NCBI GenBank assembly: GCA_022426245.1 | Contig: JAKMDW010000080.1 | Coordinates: 1-46,093, forward strand | Length of the DNA stretch: 46,093 bases | Source of the DNA: Alphaproteobacteria bacterium | Lineage (GTDB): Bacteria > Pseudomonadota > Alphaproteobacteria > RS24 | Direction: 5' to 3' | Notes under the pieces: model-generated | Database searches by the model: none | Seen by the model: only the letters and a program-made list of their open reading frames with translations | What the model was told of the DNA's origin: nothing | Shown: positions 6,982-16,698 of the stretch, one piece after another | Position numbering within the stretch: the first letter of the stretch is position 1 | How the letters are laid out: each line of letters opens with the position of its first letter | Made by a program: the position numbers and the translations under genes

Positions 6982-7860
6982 TTGGACGAGACCGGCCAAA
7001 TTGAGACAACCGAGCGAGTTGAGCGCGCGCCACAGGCGGGTCCGTTTGTTATTGTCGTCGGTAATGAGAAGGGTGGGGCCGGGAAAACCACCGTTTCCAT
7101 GCACCTTATTGCAGCACTTTTGAATGCCGGAAAGCGCGTTGGGGCGATTGATTTGGATATTCGCCAGCGCAGTCTCAGTAATTATATCGACCATCGCCGC
7201 CTCTGGGTCGGCCAGCGCGATATCGCCATGCCCGAGCAAATTGTGCTGGAAACACCAAACGGGCAAACGATTGTTGAAAGACAACGGGAAGAGGCGAACG
7301 CCTTTGTTAATGCGCTGGGGCAATTACGCACGCGCAATGATTTTGTGGTTGTCGATTGCCCGGGCGCGGATAGCTATTTCGCCCGTCTCGGCCATGCCGC
7401 CGCCGATATGCTTATCACGCCGATGAATGAAAGCTTTGTTGATTTTGACTTGCTGGCCAAAGTTGACCCTGAAACCCTCAACATTGTCGCGCCAAGTATT
7501 TATGCCGAGAATGTCTGGTCGTGTCGCAAGGCGCGCGCGCAGGCTGATGGCGGGTCAATTGACTGGGTGGTTATGCGCAATCGCACCAGTCACATTCATG
7601 CCAAAAACCGTCAAAGACTTGAATCGGCCTTAACCGAATTATCCAAACGTCTCGGCTTTCGCGAAGTGCCGGGCTTTTCGGAGCGCGTTGTTTACCGCGA
7701 AATGTATCCGGCCGGATTGACCCTTCTCGATTTGACCGATGAGGAAACCGGCTCCGGCCTGACCATGAGCCATGTCGCTGCCCGCGCCGAATTATCGGCC
7801 ATGCTGTCGGCGTTACAACTGCCCGGTCTGCACGTTGAAATAGCGAATAAGAGCGCCTGA
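6982..7860 (+). CDS. mipZ: Division-site positioning ATPase MipZ
   Basis: MipZ is a ParA/MinD-type ATPase that forms a gradient from the ParB-bound origin and keeps FtsZ away from the poles. Features seen: a deviant Walker A, VVGNEKGGAGKTT (signature Lys30 and Lys35), DLDIRQRSLSNYI, the Walker B region VVVDCPGADSYFARL, PMNESFVDFDLL, and the MipZ-specific WVVMRNR and VIYRE-like VVYREMYPAGLTLLDL. I chose TTG at 6982 because AAGGA lies 6 nt upstream and no ATG or GTG lies in frame before the Walker motif. Upstream ATGs run into the divergent SDR gene. This gives 292 aa with a 20-residue acidic lead. The stop overlaps the next gene (TGATG). Confidence 0.93.
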   Translation: MDETGQIETTERVERAPQAGPFVIVVGNEKGGAGKTTVSMHLIAALLNAGKRVGAIDLDIRQRSLSNYIDHRRLWVGQRDIAMPEQIVLETPNGQTIVERQREEANAFVNALGQLRTRNDFVVVDCPGADSYFARLGHAAADMLITPMNESFVDFDLLAKVDPETLNIVAPSIYAENVWSCRKARAQADGGSIDWVVMRNRTSHIHAKNRQRLESALTELSKRLGFREVPGFSERVVYREMYPAGLTLLDLTDEETGSGLTMSHVAARAELSAMLSALQLPGLHVEIANKSA

Positions 7861-8306
7861 TGGGTTTTCTCGGATTAGGCATCGCGCTGTTGCTTATCGG
7901 TTTATTGCTGATTGCGTTGGTGACGCAATTAACCGCGCGCACCCTCAAACTCACAGCGCTTGCTGTCGTCTTTATAGCAGCGGCGACGGCACTGCTGATT
8001 TTTGCCATTGCCGGACGTTATGGGCTGGCGGCCCCTGCGGGGGCGTTGGCGCTTTGGGGCATGCGCGCTTATTTGCTGGCGCGTCAAATTCGGGCGAGCG
8101 GTCAGCAAGCCCCCGCACAACAAAGCGGGCAAGCTATGGCGCGCGTTGAGGCATTAGAGATTTTAGGACTGCAAGAGGGCGCAAGCGCGGATGAGATTGA
8201 GGCCGCCTATAAAGCGCTGATTGTTAAAAATCACCCTGACCAGGGCGGCACAGATTGGCTGGCGGCGCGGCTGAATGAGGCGCGCGATATTTTGCTCAAT
8301 GATTAA
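7860..8306 (+). CDS. Membrane-anchored DnaJ-domain protein
   Basis: This 148-aa protein has two N-terminal membrane segments (about 4-21 and 31-51, with a possible third at 55-72), a linker rich in Gln/Ala, and a C-terminal J domain (about 97-148). The catalytic HPD motif is intact at 125-127 (NHPDQGG). J domains stimulate DnaK-type ATPases; this layout is the type III, membrane-tethered form. It overlaps mipZ by 1 nt, so the two are probably translated together. That suggests a chaperone role near the divisome, but this is inference from position. Confidence 0.85.
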   Translation: MGFLGLGIALLLIGLLLIALVTQLTARTLKLTALAVVFIAAATALLIFAIAGRYGLAAPAGALALWGMRAYLLARQIRASGQQAPAQQSGQAMARVEALEILGLQEGASADEIEAAYKALIVKNHPDQGGTDWLAARLNEARDILLND

Positions 8307-8312
8307 GACGTA

Positions 8313-9479
8313 TTAAGGCCCGATAGGCAGACAGTTGGGCGTCACGTCGCGCAACCTGTCGCACAGCGCAAAGGCTTGCGGCTCCGACAAATTGGCAAAG
8401 CGCGCGCGATAAATGCGTTTGCCGTTTTTCTCAAACGGCTCGGTGCTCTCTTCGGCCATTTCAAGATGCGTGCCAAGCACCCGCCGAACGCGTTGTAACT
8501 GGCTCTGCGCATGGGTGGAGGCGGCAAACGCGCCGACTTGAATTTTCCAATCCTGACGATCGCCCATCTCACCGGCTTGCGATACCAATGCCTCAGCGGG
8601 GCGGTCGAGCCATTGCGCGGCGCGTTGCAGCTTGGCATCGTTAATGGACTCAATCGCCATGGGCATGGCGCGGGACAGGCTGCGTTCGGCCAAAGATGTT
8701 ACGCGACGGTCGCGGGTTTGCGGCGAGTCACTTCCCAGCACCACGACAATAATGCGTTTGCCATCGCGTTGCACGGCGGTCGCCAGATTATAGCCCGACG
8801 CGTGAATATAGCCGGTCTTCATGCCCATCGTACCATAGAGGCGGCTCAGCAGCCGATTGTGGCTGGTATAGGTTTTGTCCTTATATTCAAACTCGTGCAG
8901 CCGCCAGACAGTCTCAAAATGCGGAAATTTATTGAGCAACAAATTGGCCAGTCGCGCCATATCGCGCGCCGTGGTTTGTTGCCGCCAATGATACAGTCCG
9001 GATGCATTGGTGAAGCGCGTATCATACAACCCAAGTTGACGTGCCTTGCCGGTCATGCGGCGCGCAAACTTGGCCTCTGATCCGGCAATATGCTCGGCCA
9101 CAGCGGTGGCGACGTCATTGGCCGATTTAACAATCAATGCCTGCATGGCAAGCTGCGCCGTAATGGTTGAACGGGTACGCAGGCCGAGCTTGCTGGCCGG
9201 TTGCCGCGCCGCATTGCGCGAGACACGGATTTTCGTATCAGGCTTCATTTGGCCGTTTTCAATCTCTTCAAACATCATATAAAGCGTCATCATTTTGGCC
9301 AAACTGGCGGGATAACGCTGCTGATTGGCACGATATTGATGCAAAGTGCGCCCGGTTGACGCATCAATGACGATGGAAGAAAACGGCGCGGCGCGCGCCA
9401 TATCCGTTAAACCCCATGAAAAACAGAGCGTTAACACTATTACAGCAAATCTTAAGGTGAACACGGAATCGCTTCGCAT
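8313..9479 (-). CDS. D-alanyl-D-alanine carboxypeptidase with SPOR domain
   Basis: This is a peptidase S11 penicillin-binding protein of 388 aa that trims the terminal D-Ala from peptidoglycan in the periplasm. A signal peptide covers about residues 1-31. The active-site triad is complete: SLAK (Ser59, Lys62), SAN (119-121) and KTG (221-223). The C-terminal 309-385 region (WKIQVGAFAA...) is a SPOR domain, which binds glycan strands lacking stem peptides and targets septa. It is convergent with the mipZ-dnaJ pair, 6 nt away, placing a septal wall enzyme beside the division-site regulator. Confidence 0.93.
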   Translation of the reverse strand: MRSDSVFTLRFAVIVLTLCFSWGLTDMARAAPFSSIVIDASTGRTLHQYRANQQRYPASLAKMMTLYMMFEEIENGQMKPDTKIRVSRNAARQPASKLGLRTRSTITAQLAMQALIVKSANDVATAVAEHIAGSEAKFARRMTGKARQLGLYDTRFTNASGLYHWRQQTTARDMARLANLLLNKFPHFETVWRLHEFEYKDKTYTSHNRLLSRLYGTMGMKTGYIHASGYNLATAVQRDGKRIIVVVLGSDSPQTRDRRVTSLAERSLSRAMPMAIESINDAKLQRAAQWLDRPAEALVSQAGEMGDRQDWKIQVGAFAASTHAQSQLQRVRRVLGTHLEMAEESTEPFEKNGKRIYRARFANLSEPQAFALCDRLRDVTPNCLPIGP

Positions 9480-9585
9480 GCAGTTATATTAGCAAGCGGC
9501 ATTTGCTTTGGAAACGCACCCACATAGATTTGTTACCAAGTGTGGTTTCACTTGATGCGGTAAGAATTCGCGGTAACATTGAGGA

Positions 9586-9945
9586 ATGATGATTCCGGTC
9601 GAATATAGAATAAGCATGCAGGATAAGAAGTCCGGCGGGGACAATGGCGGCGATGATGCCGGCACGGTGACGCTAACGCGCACGAAGACCCAAAAACCCG
9701 CCATGTACAAAGTCTTGCTGCTAAATGATGACTACACGCCGATGGAGTTTGTGATTTATGTCCTACAGCGCTTTTTTTCAAAGAGTGCCGAAGATGCAAC
9801 CAAAATCATGCTGCATGTGCATCAAAATGGTGTTGGGATTTGCGGTGTGTTTACCTATGAAGTAGCGGAAACCAAAGTAACTCAAGTAATGGATATGGCA
9901 CGGCAGCACGACCATCCGCTGCAATGCACAATGGAAAAAGATTGA
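9586..9945 (+). CDS. clpS: Clp protease adaptor ClpS
   Basis: ClpS delivers N-degron substrates to ClpAP. The core is complete: [17 protein letters not shown] (the paired Asp residues bind the substrate alpha-amino group), [21 protein letters not shown], and the C-terminal [10 protein letters not shown]. The N-terminal 25-40 residues are Gly/Asp-rich and disordered-looking, as expected for the part that enters the ClpA pore. The start is uncertain: 9586 and 9589 sit almost on top of a GAGGA site, while the next ATG (9616) lacks a clear one. clpA follows 21 nt downstream, so this is the classic clpS-clpA operon. Confidence 0.95.
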   Translation: MMIPVEYRISMQDKKSGGDNGGDDAGTVTLTRTKTQKPAMYKVLLLNDDYTPMEFVIYVLQRFFSKSAEDATKIMLHVHQNGVGICGVFTYEVAETKVTQVMDMARQHDHPLQCTMEKD

Positions 9946-9966
9946 TCGGATTTTAAGGAGCTGAAT

Positions 9967-12270
9967 GTGCCTGCATTTTCAAAAGAACTGGAGCAAGGAT
10001 TGCATCGTGCACTGGTGCTGGCCAATGACCGAAGCCATGAATATTCGACGCTGGAGCATTTGCTGCTGGCATTGACCGAAGACGTTGATGCAATTGCCGT
10101 GATGGAAGCCTGCGGCGTTGATATTGAGCTGCTGCGAACCAATCTGACCAATTACATTGACAATGAATTGACCGGTCTGGTGATTGAAGAGGATGAAGAT
10201 TGCAAACCGACCGCCGGTTTTCAGCGCGTCATTCAGCGCGCCGTTATTCATGTGCAAAGCTCGGGCCGCGATGAAGTGACGGGAGCCAATGTATTGGTCG
10301 CCATGTTTGCCGAGCGCGAAAGCCATGCGGCTTACTTCCTGCAAGAGCAGGAAATGACCCGCTATGATGCAGTGAACTTTATTTCGCACGGCGTCGCCAA
10401 GAAGCCGGGCAAAGCCGAAACGCGTTCTGTCGAGGGCGCATCTGATATGGCCGAGGAAGGCCACGGCGTGCCTGATGGCGAAGCGCTGGCGGCCTATTGC
10501 GTCAACCTCAATGATAAAGCCCGCGAAGGCAAAGTTGACCCGCTTATCGGGCGCTCAAAAGAAGTATCGCGGGCCATTCAAATTCTGTGCCGTCGCAATA
10601 AAAACAACCCGCTGCTGGTCGGCGATCCGGGCGTCGGTAAAACCGCCATTGCCGAGGGGCTTGCGCGCAAAATCATCGAAGACGATGTGCCTGATGTGCT
10701 GCGCGATAATGTTATTTACTCACTCGATATGGGCGTGTTGCTGGCCGGCACGCGCTATCGTGGAGATTTTGAAGAGCGCCTGAAACAGGTAATGGCCGAG
10801 TTGGAAGAAATGCCGGAAGCCGTTCTGTTTATTGATGAAATTCACACGGTTATCGGCGCGGGCGCAACCTCCGGCGGGGCGATGGACGCCTCCAATTTGC
10901 TGAAGCCGGCGCTGCAAAGTGGTGGCCTGCGGTGCATGGGCTCAACGACCTATAAAGAGTTTCGCCAACATTTTGAAAAAGACCGTGCACTGGCGCGTCG
11001 TTTTCAGAAAATCGACGTTAATGAGCCGAGCGTGCCGGATACGATTAAAATTCTGCAAGGGCTGAAAACCTATTTCGAAGATTTCCACGCCATTCGCTAC
11101 ACGAATGAAGCGTTGAAGGCGGCGGTGGAGCTTTCATCGCGTTATATGGCCGACCGCAAACTGCCCGATAAGGCGATTGATGTGATTGATGAGGTGGGTG
11201 CGTCGCAAATGCTGCTGCCGCCCTCCAAGCGCAAGAAAACCGTCAGTGTCAAAGATATTGAGGCGACGATTGCCACAATGGCGCGCATACCGCCAAAAAC
11301 CGTCTCTAAAGACGATACCGAGAAGCTGAAGGGCCTCGATGTAACGCTGAAGCGGGTTGTTTTTGGGCAGGATGAAGCGATTGCCGCGCTGGCGGCGTCT
11401 ATCAAATTGTCGCGCGCCGGTTTGCGTGAGCCCGAAAAGCCGATTGGTAGCTATTTGTTCTCTGGCCCGACAGGTGTCGGTAAAACCGAAGTGGCGCGCC
11501 AACTGGCCTCGGCCATGGGCGTTGAATTGCTGCGTTTTGATATGTCGGAATATATGGAACGCCATACCGTTTCGCGGCTGCTCGGTGCGCCCCCCGGCTA
11601 TGTCGGCTATGATCAAGGCGGTTTGCTGACCGATGGTATTGACCAAAACCCGCATTGTGTGTTGTTGCTCGATGAAATTGAGAAAGCGCATCCTGATTTG
11701 TTCAACGTGCTGTTGCAGGTGATGGACCATGGCAGCCTGACCGATGCGAATGGCCGCAAGGTAGATTTTCGCAATGTTATTGTCATTATGACAACCAATG
11801 CCGGTGCTTCTGATATGGCGAAAGAGCCGATGGGCTTTGGCCGGACGCGCCGCGAAGGTGAGGACAGGGAAGCGATTAACCGCATGTTCACGCCTGAGTT
11901 CCGCAATCGCCTCGACGCTGTTGTGCCGTTCGGCAATTTGCCGCCGGAGGTTGTCGTGCGGGTGGTTGAGAAGTTTATCCTCGAATTGGAAGTGCAGCTC
12001 TCTGACCGCAATGTGATTATTGAAGTGTCGCGGAAAGCTATGGATTGGCTTGTTGAGGAGGGCTATGACCCGCAAATGGGCGCTCGGCCGATGGCGCGCA
12101 TCATTCAGGAAAACATCAAGAAACCGCTGGCCGATGAATTGCTGTTCGGCAAGCTGCAAAGCGGCGGTCTGGTGATGGTTGACCTCGATAAGGCTAAGAA
12201 GCTGACCTTCAAATATAAGGACGACAAGCCGAGCAAGAAAACCGGCAAGCCGTCTGAAAAGGTTAATTAA
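9967..12270 (+). CDS. clpA: ATP-dependent Clp protease ATP-binding subunit ClpA
   Basis: ClpA is the hexameric unfoldase that feeds ClpP. The 767-aa length is typical. In order: the N domain with two Clp repeats (1-150, site of ClpS binding), AAA module D1 with GDPGVGKT and VLFIDEIHT, and module D2 with GPTGVGKT and [14 protein letters not shown] short MGFGRT loop before [14 protein letters not shown] sits where the ClpP-binding IGL/IGF loop is expected. The C-terminal sensor-2 region ([15 protein letters not shown]) is present, followed by a Lys-rich tail. Start is GTG at 9967 with AAGGAG 6 nt upstream; the ATG two bases earlier is out of frame. Confidence 0.97.
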   Translation: MPAFSKELEQGLHRALVLANDRSHEYSTLEHLLLALTEDVDAIAVMEACGVDIELLRTNLTNYIDNELTGLVIEEDEDCKPTAGFQRVIQRAVIHVQSSGRDEVTGANVLVAMFAERESHAAYFLQEQEMTRYDAVNFISHGVAKKPGKAETRSVEGASDMAEEGHGVPDGEALAAYCVNLNDKAREGKVDPLIGRSKEVSRAIQILCRRNKNNPLLVGDPGVGKTAIAEGLARKIIEDDVPDVLRDNVIYSLDMGVLLAGTRYRGDFEERLKQVMAELEEMPEAVLFIDEIHTVIGAGATSGGAMDASNLLKPALQSGGLRCMGSTTYKEFRQHFEKDRALARRFQKIDVNEPSVPDTIKILQGLKTYFEDFHAIRYTNEALKAAVELSSRYMADRKLPDKAIDVIDEVGASQMLLPPSKRKKTVSVKDIEATIATMARIPPKTVSKDDTEKLKGLDVTLKRVVFGQDEAIAALAASIKLSRAGLREPEKPIGSYLFSGPTGVGKTEVARQLASAMGVELLRFDMSEYMERHTVSRLLGAPPGYVGYDQGGLLTDGIDQNPHCVLLLDEIEKAHPDLFNVLLQVMDHGSLTDANGRKVDFRNVIVIMTTNAGASDMAKEPMGFGRTRREGEDREAINRMFTPEFRNRLDAVVPFGNLPPEVVVRVVEKFILELEVQLSDRNVIIEVSRKAMDWLVEEGYDPQMGARPMARIIQENIKKPLADELLFGKLQSGGLVMVDLDKAKKLTFKYKDDKPSKKTGKPSEKVN

Positions 12271-12273
12271 ACT

Positions 12274-12705
12274 CTATAGATAGGCGCGGATTTTATCCGC
12301 CGTCTCATTCAGCACAACCATGTCTTCGGGCTTGCGCGCATGAAACTCAAGTTCCAGCCCGTCATGACGCGGCAGAATGTGCATGTGAAAATGCGGCACG
12401 GTTTGACCGGCCGCGGAACTGTTGAGCTGCGCCATCATAAAGCCCGGCGCGTCGGTCGCCTGAACAATCGCGGCGGCGACTTTTTTAGCGGTCGCCATCA
12501 CAGCGGCCGCGCCGTCCTCTGATAGGTCAAGAAAGGTTACAGCCGGTTCTTTGGGAATGACCAGAGAATGACCGACGGCTTGCGGCATAATATCCATGAA
12601 AGCCAGCGTCATCTCGTCTTCGTACAGCGTGATATTGGGCATCTCGCCGCGCAGAATTTTGGCGAAGATATTATTCTCGTCATAAGTGTCATCAAGTTTG
12701 ATCAT
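12274..12705 (-). CDS. HIT family protein
   Basis: Histidine-triad proteins hydrolyse nucleoside phosphoramidates and related AMP conjugates. The triad is HFHMH at 105-109, followed by ILPR. The upstream elements FAKILRGEMP and MDIMPQAVGHSLVIPK are typical of bacterial HIT/HinT-like members. I start at 12705 (143 aa), where a purine-rich GGGGGAAG site precedes the ATG; the frame could extend 5 codons. The start lies within the last codons of the acetyltransferase gene (14-nt overlap), so translation is probably coupled. It is last in the minus-strand DUF3572-to-HIT operon and faces clpA. Confidence 0.93.
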   Translation of the reverse strand: MIKLDDTYDENNIFAKILRGEMPNITLYEDEMTLAFMDIMPQAVGHSLVIPKEPAVTFLDLSEDGAAAVMATAKKVAAAIVQATDAPGFMMAQLNSSAAGQTVPHFHMHILPRHDGLELEFHARKPEDMVVLNETADKIRAYL

Positions 12706-13900
12706 GGTCTTCCCCCTCATTGCTTTCGCGCAGTTGTTCTTTGCGGAAAGGTGTGTGCCTGCTCAATGTCTCAATGTCATTGTCCACATATTGGCGTTCG
12801 CTTTCAAGATAGTTGCCAACCGCCTCGCGCAGCCCCTCATGGGCGATGTAATGCGCCGAATAGGTGCGATGTGGCACATATCCACGCGCCAGCTTGTGCG
12901 TGCCTTGTGCGCCTGCCTCAACGCGCTTCAGGCCGCGCGCAATGGCAAAATCAATGGCTTGGTAGTAGCACAGCTCGAAATGCAAAAACGGGTGGTCTTC
13001 AATACAGCCCCAATTCCGTCCAAAAAGGGTATCGCCACCGATAAAGTTCAGCGCACCGGCAATATATTGGCCGTCGCGCTTGGCCATAATCAGTAAAATA
13101 TCATCAGGCATGGCCTCGGTAACCATCGAGAAAAAGCGCCGCGTCAAATAGGGCGTCCCCCATTTGCGCTGGCCGGTGTCCATATAGAAATGAAAGAAAG
13201 CGTCCCAATGCGCTTCAGTGAGCGCGTCGCCGGTCAGCCATTCGACTTCAATGTCGTTTTCCAACGCTTTGGCGCGTTCCTTGCGTAGGTTCTTACGTTT
13301 GCGCGAAGCCAGCGCTTCCAAAAAAGCATCAAAGCTCTGATAGCCGTCATTCATCCAATGAAATTGCTGGTCGGTGCGCTGTAGAAAACCCTGTCGGCCT
13401 AGCGCTTCCCAACTGTCCTCGGGCAAAAAATTAAAATGCAGGGAGGACGATTGCAGCTTGTCGAGTAGCGTCAGGCTACCGGCCAGCAGGCTGGTCTCAT
13501 ATCCGGCCGCATTTGGCCCATCGCGCACCAAAAGGCGACGCCCTCCGGCGGGGGTAAATGGCACGGCGCTTAATAGCTTGGGGTAGTAATTGCCGCCGGC
13601 GCGATGAAACGCATCGGCCCACCCATAGTCGAATATATATTCGCCCTGGCTGTGGTTCTTCAGATAAAGCGGCATCACAGCTTGCACTTTGGCGTCGCCA
13701 TCTTCCAGCACCAAATGCTGCCCCAGCCAGCCGGTTTCAGATACGGCAGAGCCGCTTTCCTCCAACGCCAGCAAAAAAGCATGGCGCAGAAACGGGTTAT
13801 AGATATGGCTGTCAGGGTTAGCGCAGACGTCCCAGTCTTCCGCCGCGACGCCGCTCAGGCTGGTCAGAACTTTCAACTGAACGGCAGCAGCCTCGCTCAT
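12692..13900 (-). CDS. FemAB-like GNAT acyltransferase (DUF482 type)
   Basis: This 402-aa cytosolic protein matches the DUF482/PF04339 group, double-GNAT proteins distantly related to FemX/FemAB aminoacyl transferases. Visible landmarks are NPFLRHAFLLALEESG, FDYGWADAFHRAGGNYYPKL, RKRKNLRKERAKA, and the C-terminal GNWGCIEDHPFLHFELCYYQAIDFAI with EAGAQGTHKLARGY. Family members are often annotated as peptidoglycan-related, but the reaction is not established as far as I know. It overlaps ridA upstream by 4 nt (ATGA) and the HIT gene downstream by 14 nt, inside one operon. Confidence 0.88.
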   Translation of the reverse strand: MSEAAAVQLKVLTSLSGVAAEDWDVCANPDSHIYNPFLRHAFLLALEESGSAVSETGWLGQHLVLEDGDAKVQAVMPLYLKNHSQGEYIFDYGWADAFHRAGGNYYPKLLSAVPFTPAGGRRLLVRDGPNAAGYETSLLAGSLTLLDKLQSSSLHFNFLPEDSWEALGRQGFLQRTDQQFHWMNDGYQSFDAFLEALASRKRKNLRKERAKALENDIEVEWLTGDALTEAHWDAFFHFYMDTGQRKWGTPYLTRRFFSMVTEAMPDDILLIMAKRDGQYIAGALNFIGGDTLFGRNWGCIEDHPFLHFELCYYQAIDFAIARGLKRVEAGAQGTHKLARGYVPHRTYSAHYIAHEGLREAVGNYLESERQYVDNDIETLSRHTPFRKEQLRESNEGEDHDQT

Positions 13901-14370
13901 TCGCCAACCTCTACCACCGCGTCAATTTCCACTGCCCAATTCATCGGCAAGCTGGCAACACCGACAGCAATGCGGCTATGCACGCCGCGCGCGCCAAACA
14001 CATCATGCATCAGTTCAGACGCGCCGTTAATGACAGCAGGGTGATGGGTGAATTCGGGCGTCGAATTAACAAATCCATTGAGGCGCACAATCCGTACCAT
14101 TCGGTCGAAATCATTATCAAGCGCGGCTTTTATCTGTGCGATGATATTCAGACCGGCCATTTGGGCTGCACGCGTGCCATCTTCAATCTCAAGCGCGTCA
14201 CCGAGGCGACCGGTAACGCTTGCACCGCTTGCGCCAATCGGCCCTTGCCCTGAAATCATCAGCAAATTACCGCTCTGCACGAAAGGCACATAAGCGCCCA
14301 ATGGCGCTTTTGTCTGCGGCAGTGTCAGTCCCATCCGGTCAATATTTATATCGATAGTGCTCATCATCAT
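13897..14370 (-). CDS. RidA family protein
   Basis: RidA/YjgF proteins hydrolyse reactive enamine or imine intermediates made by PLP enzymes. This one is 157 aa, in the longer RidA branch. It shows VPFVQSGNLLMISGQGP, a central region with RMVRIVRLNGFVNSTPEF, and the end motif GARGVHSRIAVGVASLPMNWAVEIDAVVE. The Arg in HSRIAVG is the expected catalytic/substrate arginine. Three consecutive ATG codons begin the gene; the third (14364) has the best spacing from GAAGAG, so the true start may be 6 nt later. It overlaps the acetyltransferase by 4 nt. Confidence 0.92.
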   Translation of the reverse strand: MMMSTIDINIDRMGLTLPQTKAPLGAYVPFVQSGNLLMISGQGPIGASGASVTGRLGDALEIEDGTRAAQMAGLNIIAQIKAALDNDFDRMVRIVRLNGFVNSTPEFTHHPAVINGASELMHDVFGARGVHSRIAVGVASLPMNWAVEIDAVVEVGE

Positions 14371-14417
14371 CTCTTCAAATATCTAGGGCAAACTTTGCCA
14401 TATGCTAGCGGTTCAGC

Positions 14418-15746
14418 CTAGAGACTGCGCCCTTTTTTAATGCTGTTGTCACCGAATTTATGGCGCAGGTTATCCATCGCCTGCTCGGCGGCTTTGCGGC
14501 GCCCTTTATCGGGGTCGGCAAGGTCAAGCGGGTCAGCGAGTTGATCGTCAACCAAACCGGCCACGCCAATGCCGATCAGCCGAAACTTTTGGCCCGGATG
14601 TTCTTTTAAGACTTGCCGCATCATAGTGCGGCCTTTGTCGAACATCACATCGGCCAGTTGTGTCGGGTCGGGCAGGGAGACATTGCGGGTTAGCGAGGAC
14701 AGGCGGTCGGCTTTCATTTTCAACACCACGGTTTTGCCCGCCACGCCTTTCGTCTTGCAGCGTTTGGCGGTCTTCTCCGCCAACCCCCAAAGATGTTTTT
14801 CCAATGCTTTGGCATCGCTCAAATCCTCATTGAAAGTGGTCTCGCTGGAGATTGATTTGGCGGCCGTGCTGGGCACGATCTTGCGATTGTCTTGGCCGCG
14901 CGCCAATCGTGCCAATCGCAGCCCCATTGAGTCATAGCGGCGCGCCAATTCGCTTTCGTCAATTTTTTGTAATTGCGCGACTTGACGAATGCCATCGCGC
15001 GCCAGTCGCGCCTGCATGGCTTTACCGACGCCCCAAATCGCGCCGACCGGCAGGGTCGCCAGAAAGTCCAGCGTCTCGGCTTTCCCGATAACCGAAAAGC
15101 CACGCGGTTTGTTCAAATCCGAGGCTAATTTGGCGAGAAATTTATTATGGCTGAGGCCGATAGAAACCGTGATGCCAATTTCTTTTTCAATGCGATTGGT
15201 CAGCCGCATCAGGCTTGCAGCCGGCGCACCGCCATGCAAGCGTTCCGTGCCGCGCAAATCCATAAAGGCCTCGTCAATCGATAGCGGTTCAACCAATGGC
15301 GTTAGCTCGCGCATCAGGTCGCGCACTTCGCGGCCAACGCGCCCATATTTTTCCATATCGGGTTTGACAATCACCGCATCGGGGCAGGCTTTTGTGGCTT
15401 GGAACATCGGCATGGCAGAATGAACGCCATGGATGCGCGCAATATAGCAGCAGGTCGAGACAACGCCGCGCCGTCCGCCGCCGATAATCACCGGCTTGTC
15501 ATTCAGGTCAGGGTTATCGCGCTTCTCAACGGCGGCATAAAACGCGTCGCAATCAAGATGGGCCACGCCCAATTGCAGCAGCTCGTCATGCTTTATAAGG
15601 CGCGGGGAATGGCAAGACGGGCAGCGCGTCTCATGCGCTTCCAGAGTGCTGGTGGTCAGACAATCGCGACACAGGGCCGACGGCCCTATTGGCCGCTCAT
15701 CTGTCGTCGTCCCCATTGTCGTTGATTTGTCCTGCGATATAGTCAT
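14418..15746 (-). CDS. dinB: DNA polymerase IV with N-terminal zinc ribbon
   Basis: This is a Y-family translesion polymerase of 442 aa. The catalytic carboxylates are in [17 protein letters not shown] and SIDEAFMDL. The palm, fingers, thumb (helix-hairpin-helix around [12 protein letters not shown]) and little-finger domains follow in normal order. Before them, residues about 26-50 hold two CxxC pairs (CRDC and CPSC) that look like a zinc ribbon, as seen in many alphaproteobacterial DinB proteins. The start at 15746 overlaps the HAD gene by about 50 nt; an internal ATG at 15716 is an alternative. No LexA box was seen, and it sits mid-operon. Confidence 0.95.
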   Translation of the reverse strand: MTISQDKSTTMGTTTDERPIGPSALCRDCLTTSTLEAHETRCPSCHSPRLIKHDELLQLGVAHLDCDAFYAAVEKRDNPDLNDKPVIIGGGRRGVVSTCCYIARIHGVHSAMPMFQATKACPDAVIVKPDMEKYGRVGREVRDLMRELTPLVEPLSIDEAFMDLRGTERLHGGAPAASLMRLTNRIEKEIGITVSIGLSHNKFLAKLASDLNKPRGFSVIGKAETLDFLATLPVGAIWGVGKAMQARLARDGIRQVAQLQKIDESELARRYDSMGLRLARLARGQDNRKIVPSTAAKSISSETTFNEDLSDAKALEKHLWGLAEKTAKRCKTKGVAGKTVVLKMKADRLSSLTRNVSLPDPTQLADVMFDKGRTMMRQVLKEHPGQKFRLIGIGVAGLVDDQLADPLDLADPDKGRRKAAEQAMDNLRHKFGDNSIKKGRSL

Positions 15747-16365
15747 GCACCTCGGCCCAAATATCTATGCGCGCGGTCGCGCCATCGGCTTTGCCAATCA
15801 ATTTTTGCAGACGCGGGTCGGCAATAAAGTGAATGCAATGCACATCGGGCGCATCTTCCGCAACCGAATTAATATTGTGCGGTATATCGTCGAGAAAGAA
15901 AACCGGCCCGGCCACTTTATCGGCCAGCCATTTAACGGCAGGGCCTTTCAGCCCGCTATTCGCCACGACCGGATAATCCATGCCGTGGCCTTTAAGGTTT
16001 TCGATGCGTGCCTGTTTATGGGCAGCGGGTAAATTGGTCAGCACAATAATTTGGGCATGCGCCGATAAAGCTGACAGCACATTGGCCGCGCCGTCTGCCG
16101 CTTCAATATGAGGCGTTTCGGCAGCGAAGAAGTCATCAATCAGTGTCGGGACTTTTACCGGCTCATTGGTTTCGCGCGATTTTATATTATTGGTCAGGCC
16201 GAAATTTTGTAGGTCAATCCAAAGGCCAATGCTTTCCAGATAAACCTCAACGCGCTCCATAAACTTCAGCAGCACCTCATCGGCATCGCTGATAATAAGC
16301 GGGCGATGCGGGTCAAGTGTCAGCGCTTCAAGCTGCGACATAATTTGTGGTTCGATATTACTCAT
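15697..16365 (-). CDS. HAD family hydrolase
   Basis: This 222-aa protein has the haloacid-dehalogenase layout. Motif I is [13 protein letters not shown] (nucleophile Asp and the +2 Asp), motif II is [11 protein letters not shown], and KGPAVKWLA supplies the motif III lysine. Motif IV is [10 protein letters not shown] with the paired Asp. The cap between about residues 35 and 90 is small (C1-like). The substrate is unknown, and HAD phosphatases of this size are often broad. It ends within dinB (50-nt overlap) and starts 12 nt after the end of the DUF3572 gene, inside the operon. Confidence 0.85.
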   Translation of the reverse strand: MSNIEPQIMSQLEALTLDPHRPLIISDADEVLLKFMERVEVYLESIGLWIDLQNFGLTNNIKSRETNEPVKVPTLIDDFFAAETPHIEAADGAANVLSALSAHAQIIVLTNLPAAHKQARIENLKGHGMDYPVVANSGLKGPAVKWLADKVAGPVFFLDDIPHNINSVAEDAPDVHCIHFIADPRLQKLIGKADGATARIDIWAEVHDYIAGQINDNGDDDR

Positions 16366-16377
16366 TTACGGGTTCAC

Positions 16378-16656
16378 TCATGTCCAATGGGGCAGGTCTC
16401 CGCCGGGGAGAGCCATGCGCGCCTGCGCCGGATGTTCGGGGTTAATTTCATGCGCTTCGCAAAACGCGGTCAGCAGCGGTTCATCAAACAAAAAGAAATC
16501 AAGCACACCGGCCAGCATTTCAGGGTCTTGCGCGCGTTCTAAAATATCGCCCGTGCCAATGCCCGACAGGGCGGCGAAACGATCCATCATCTCGTCAAGG
16601 CCTGCCAGATAGGAGAGGGCTTTTAGGGCCAAGATTTCGGCTTCTTCTTGCTGCAT
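16378..16656 (-). CDS. DUF3572 family protein
   Basis: I start at the ATG at 16656 (92 aa, MQQEEAEILALKALSYLAG...). The longer frame to 16713 would read through the rpmG terminator and begin with an unrelated hydrophobic leader. The pattern of helical repeats, the AALSGIG-GDILERAQDPEMLAGVLDFFLFDEPLL core and the length fit DUF3572, a small all-helical family of alphaproteobacteria with no known function. A TAATTA hexamer lies only a few nt upstream of the ATG, so the mRNA may be nearly leaderless. It is first in the operon with HAD and dinB. Confidence 0.8.
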   Translation of the reverse strand: MQQEEAEILALKALSYLAGLDEMMDRFAALSGIGTGDILERAQDPEMLAGVLDFFLFDEPLLTAFCEAHEINPEHPAQARMALPGGDLPHWT

Positions 16657-16698
16657 GGCGCTATAATTAGGTTGTTTGTGCCAAAGAACAATAGCAAT

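Noticed and set aside
11134-12159. Long minus-strand frame (about 340 codons) opposite clpA
   Set aside because: It lies wholly within the D2 part of clpA, is rich in Arg, His and Gln, and has no recognisable domain.
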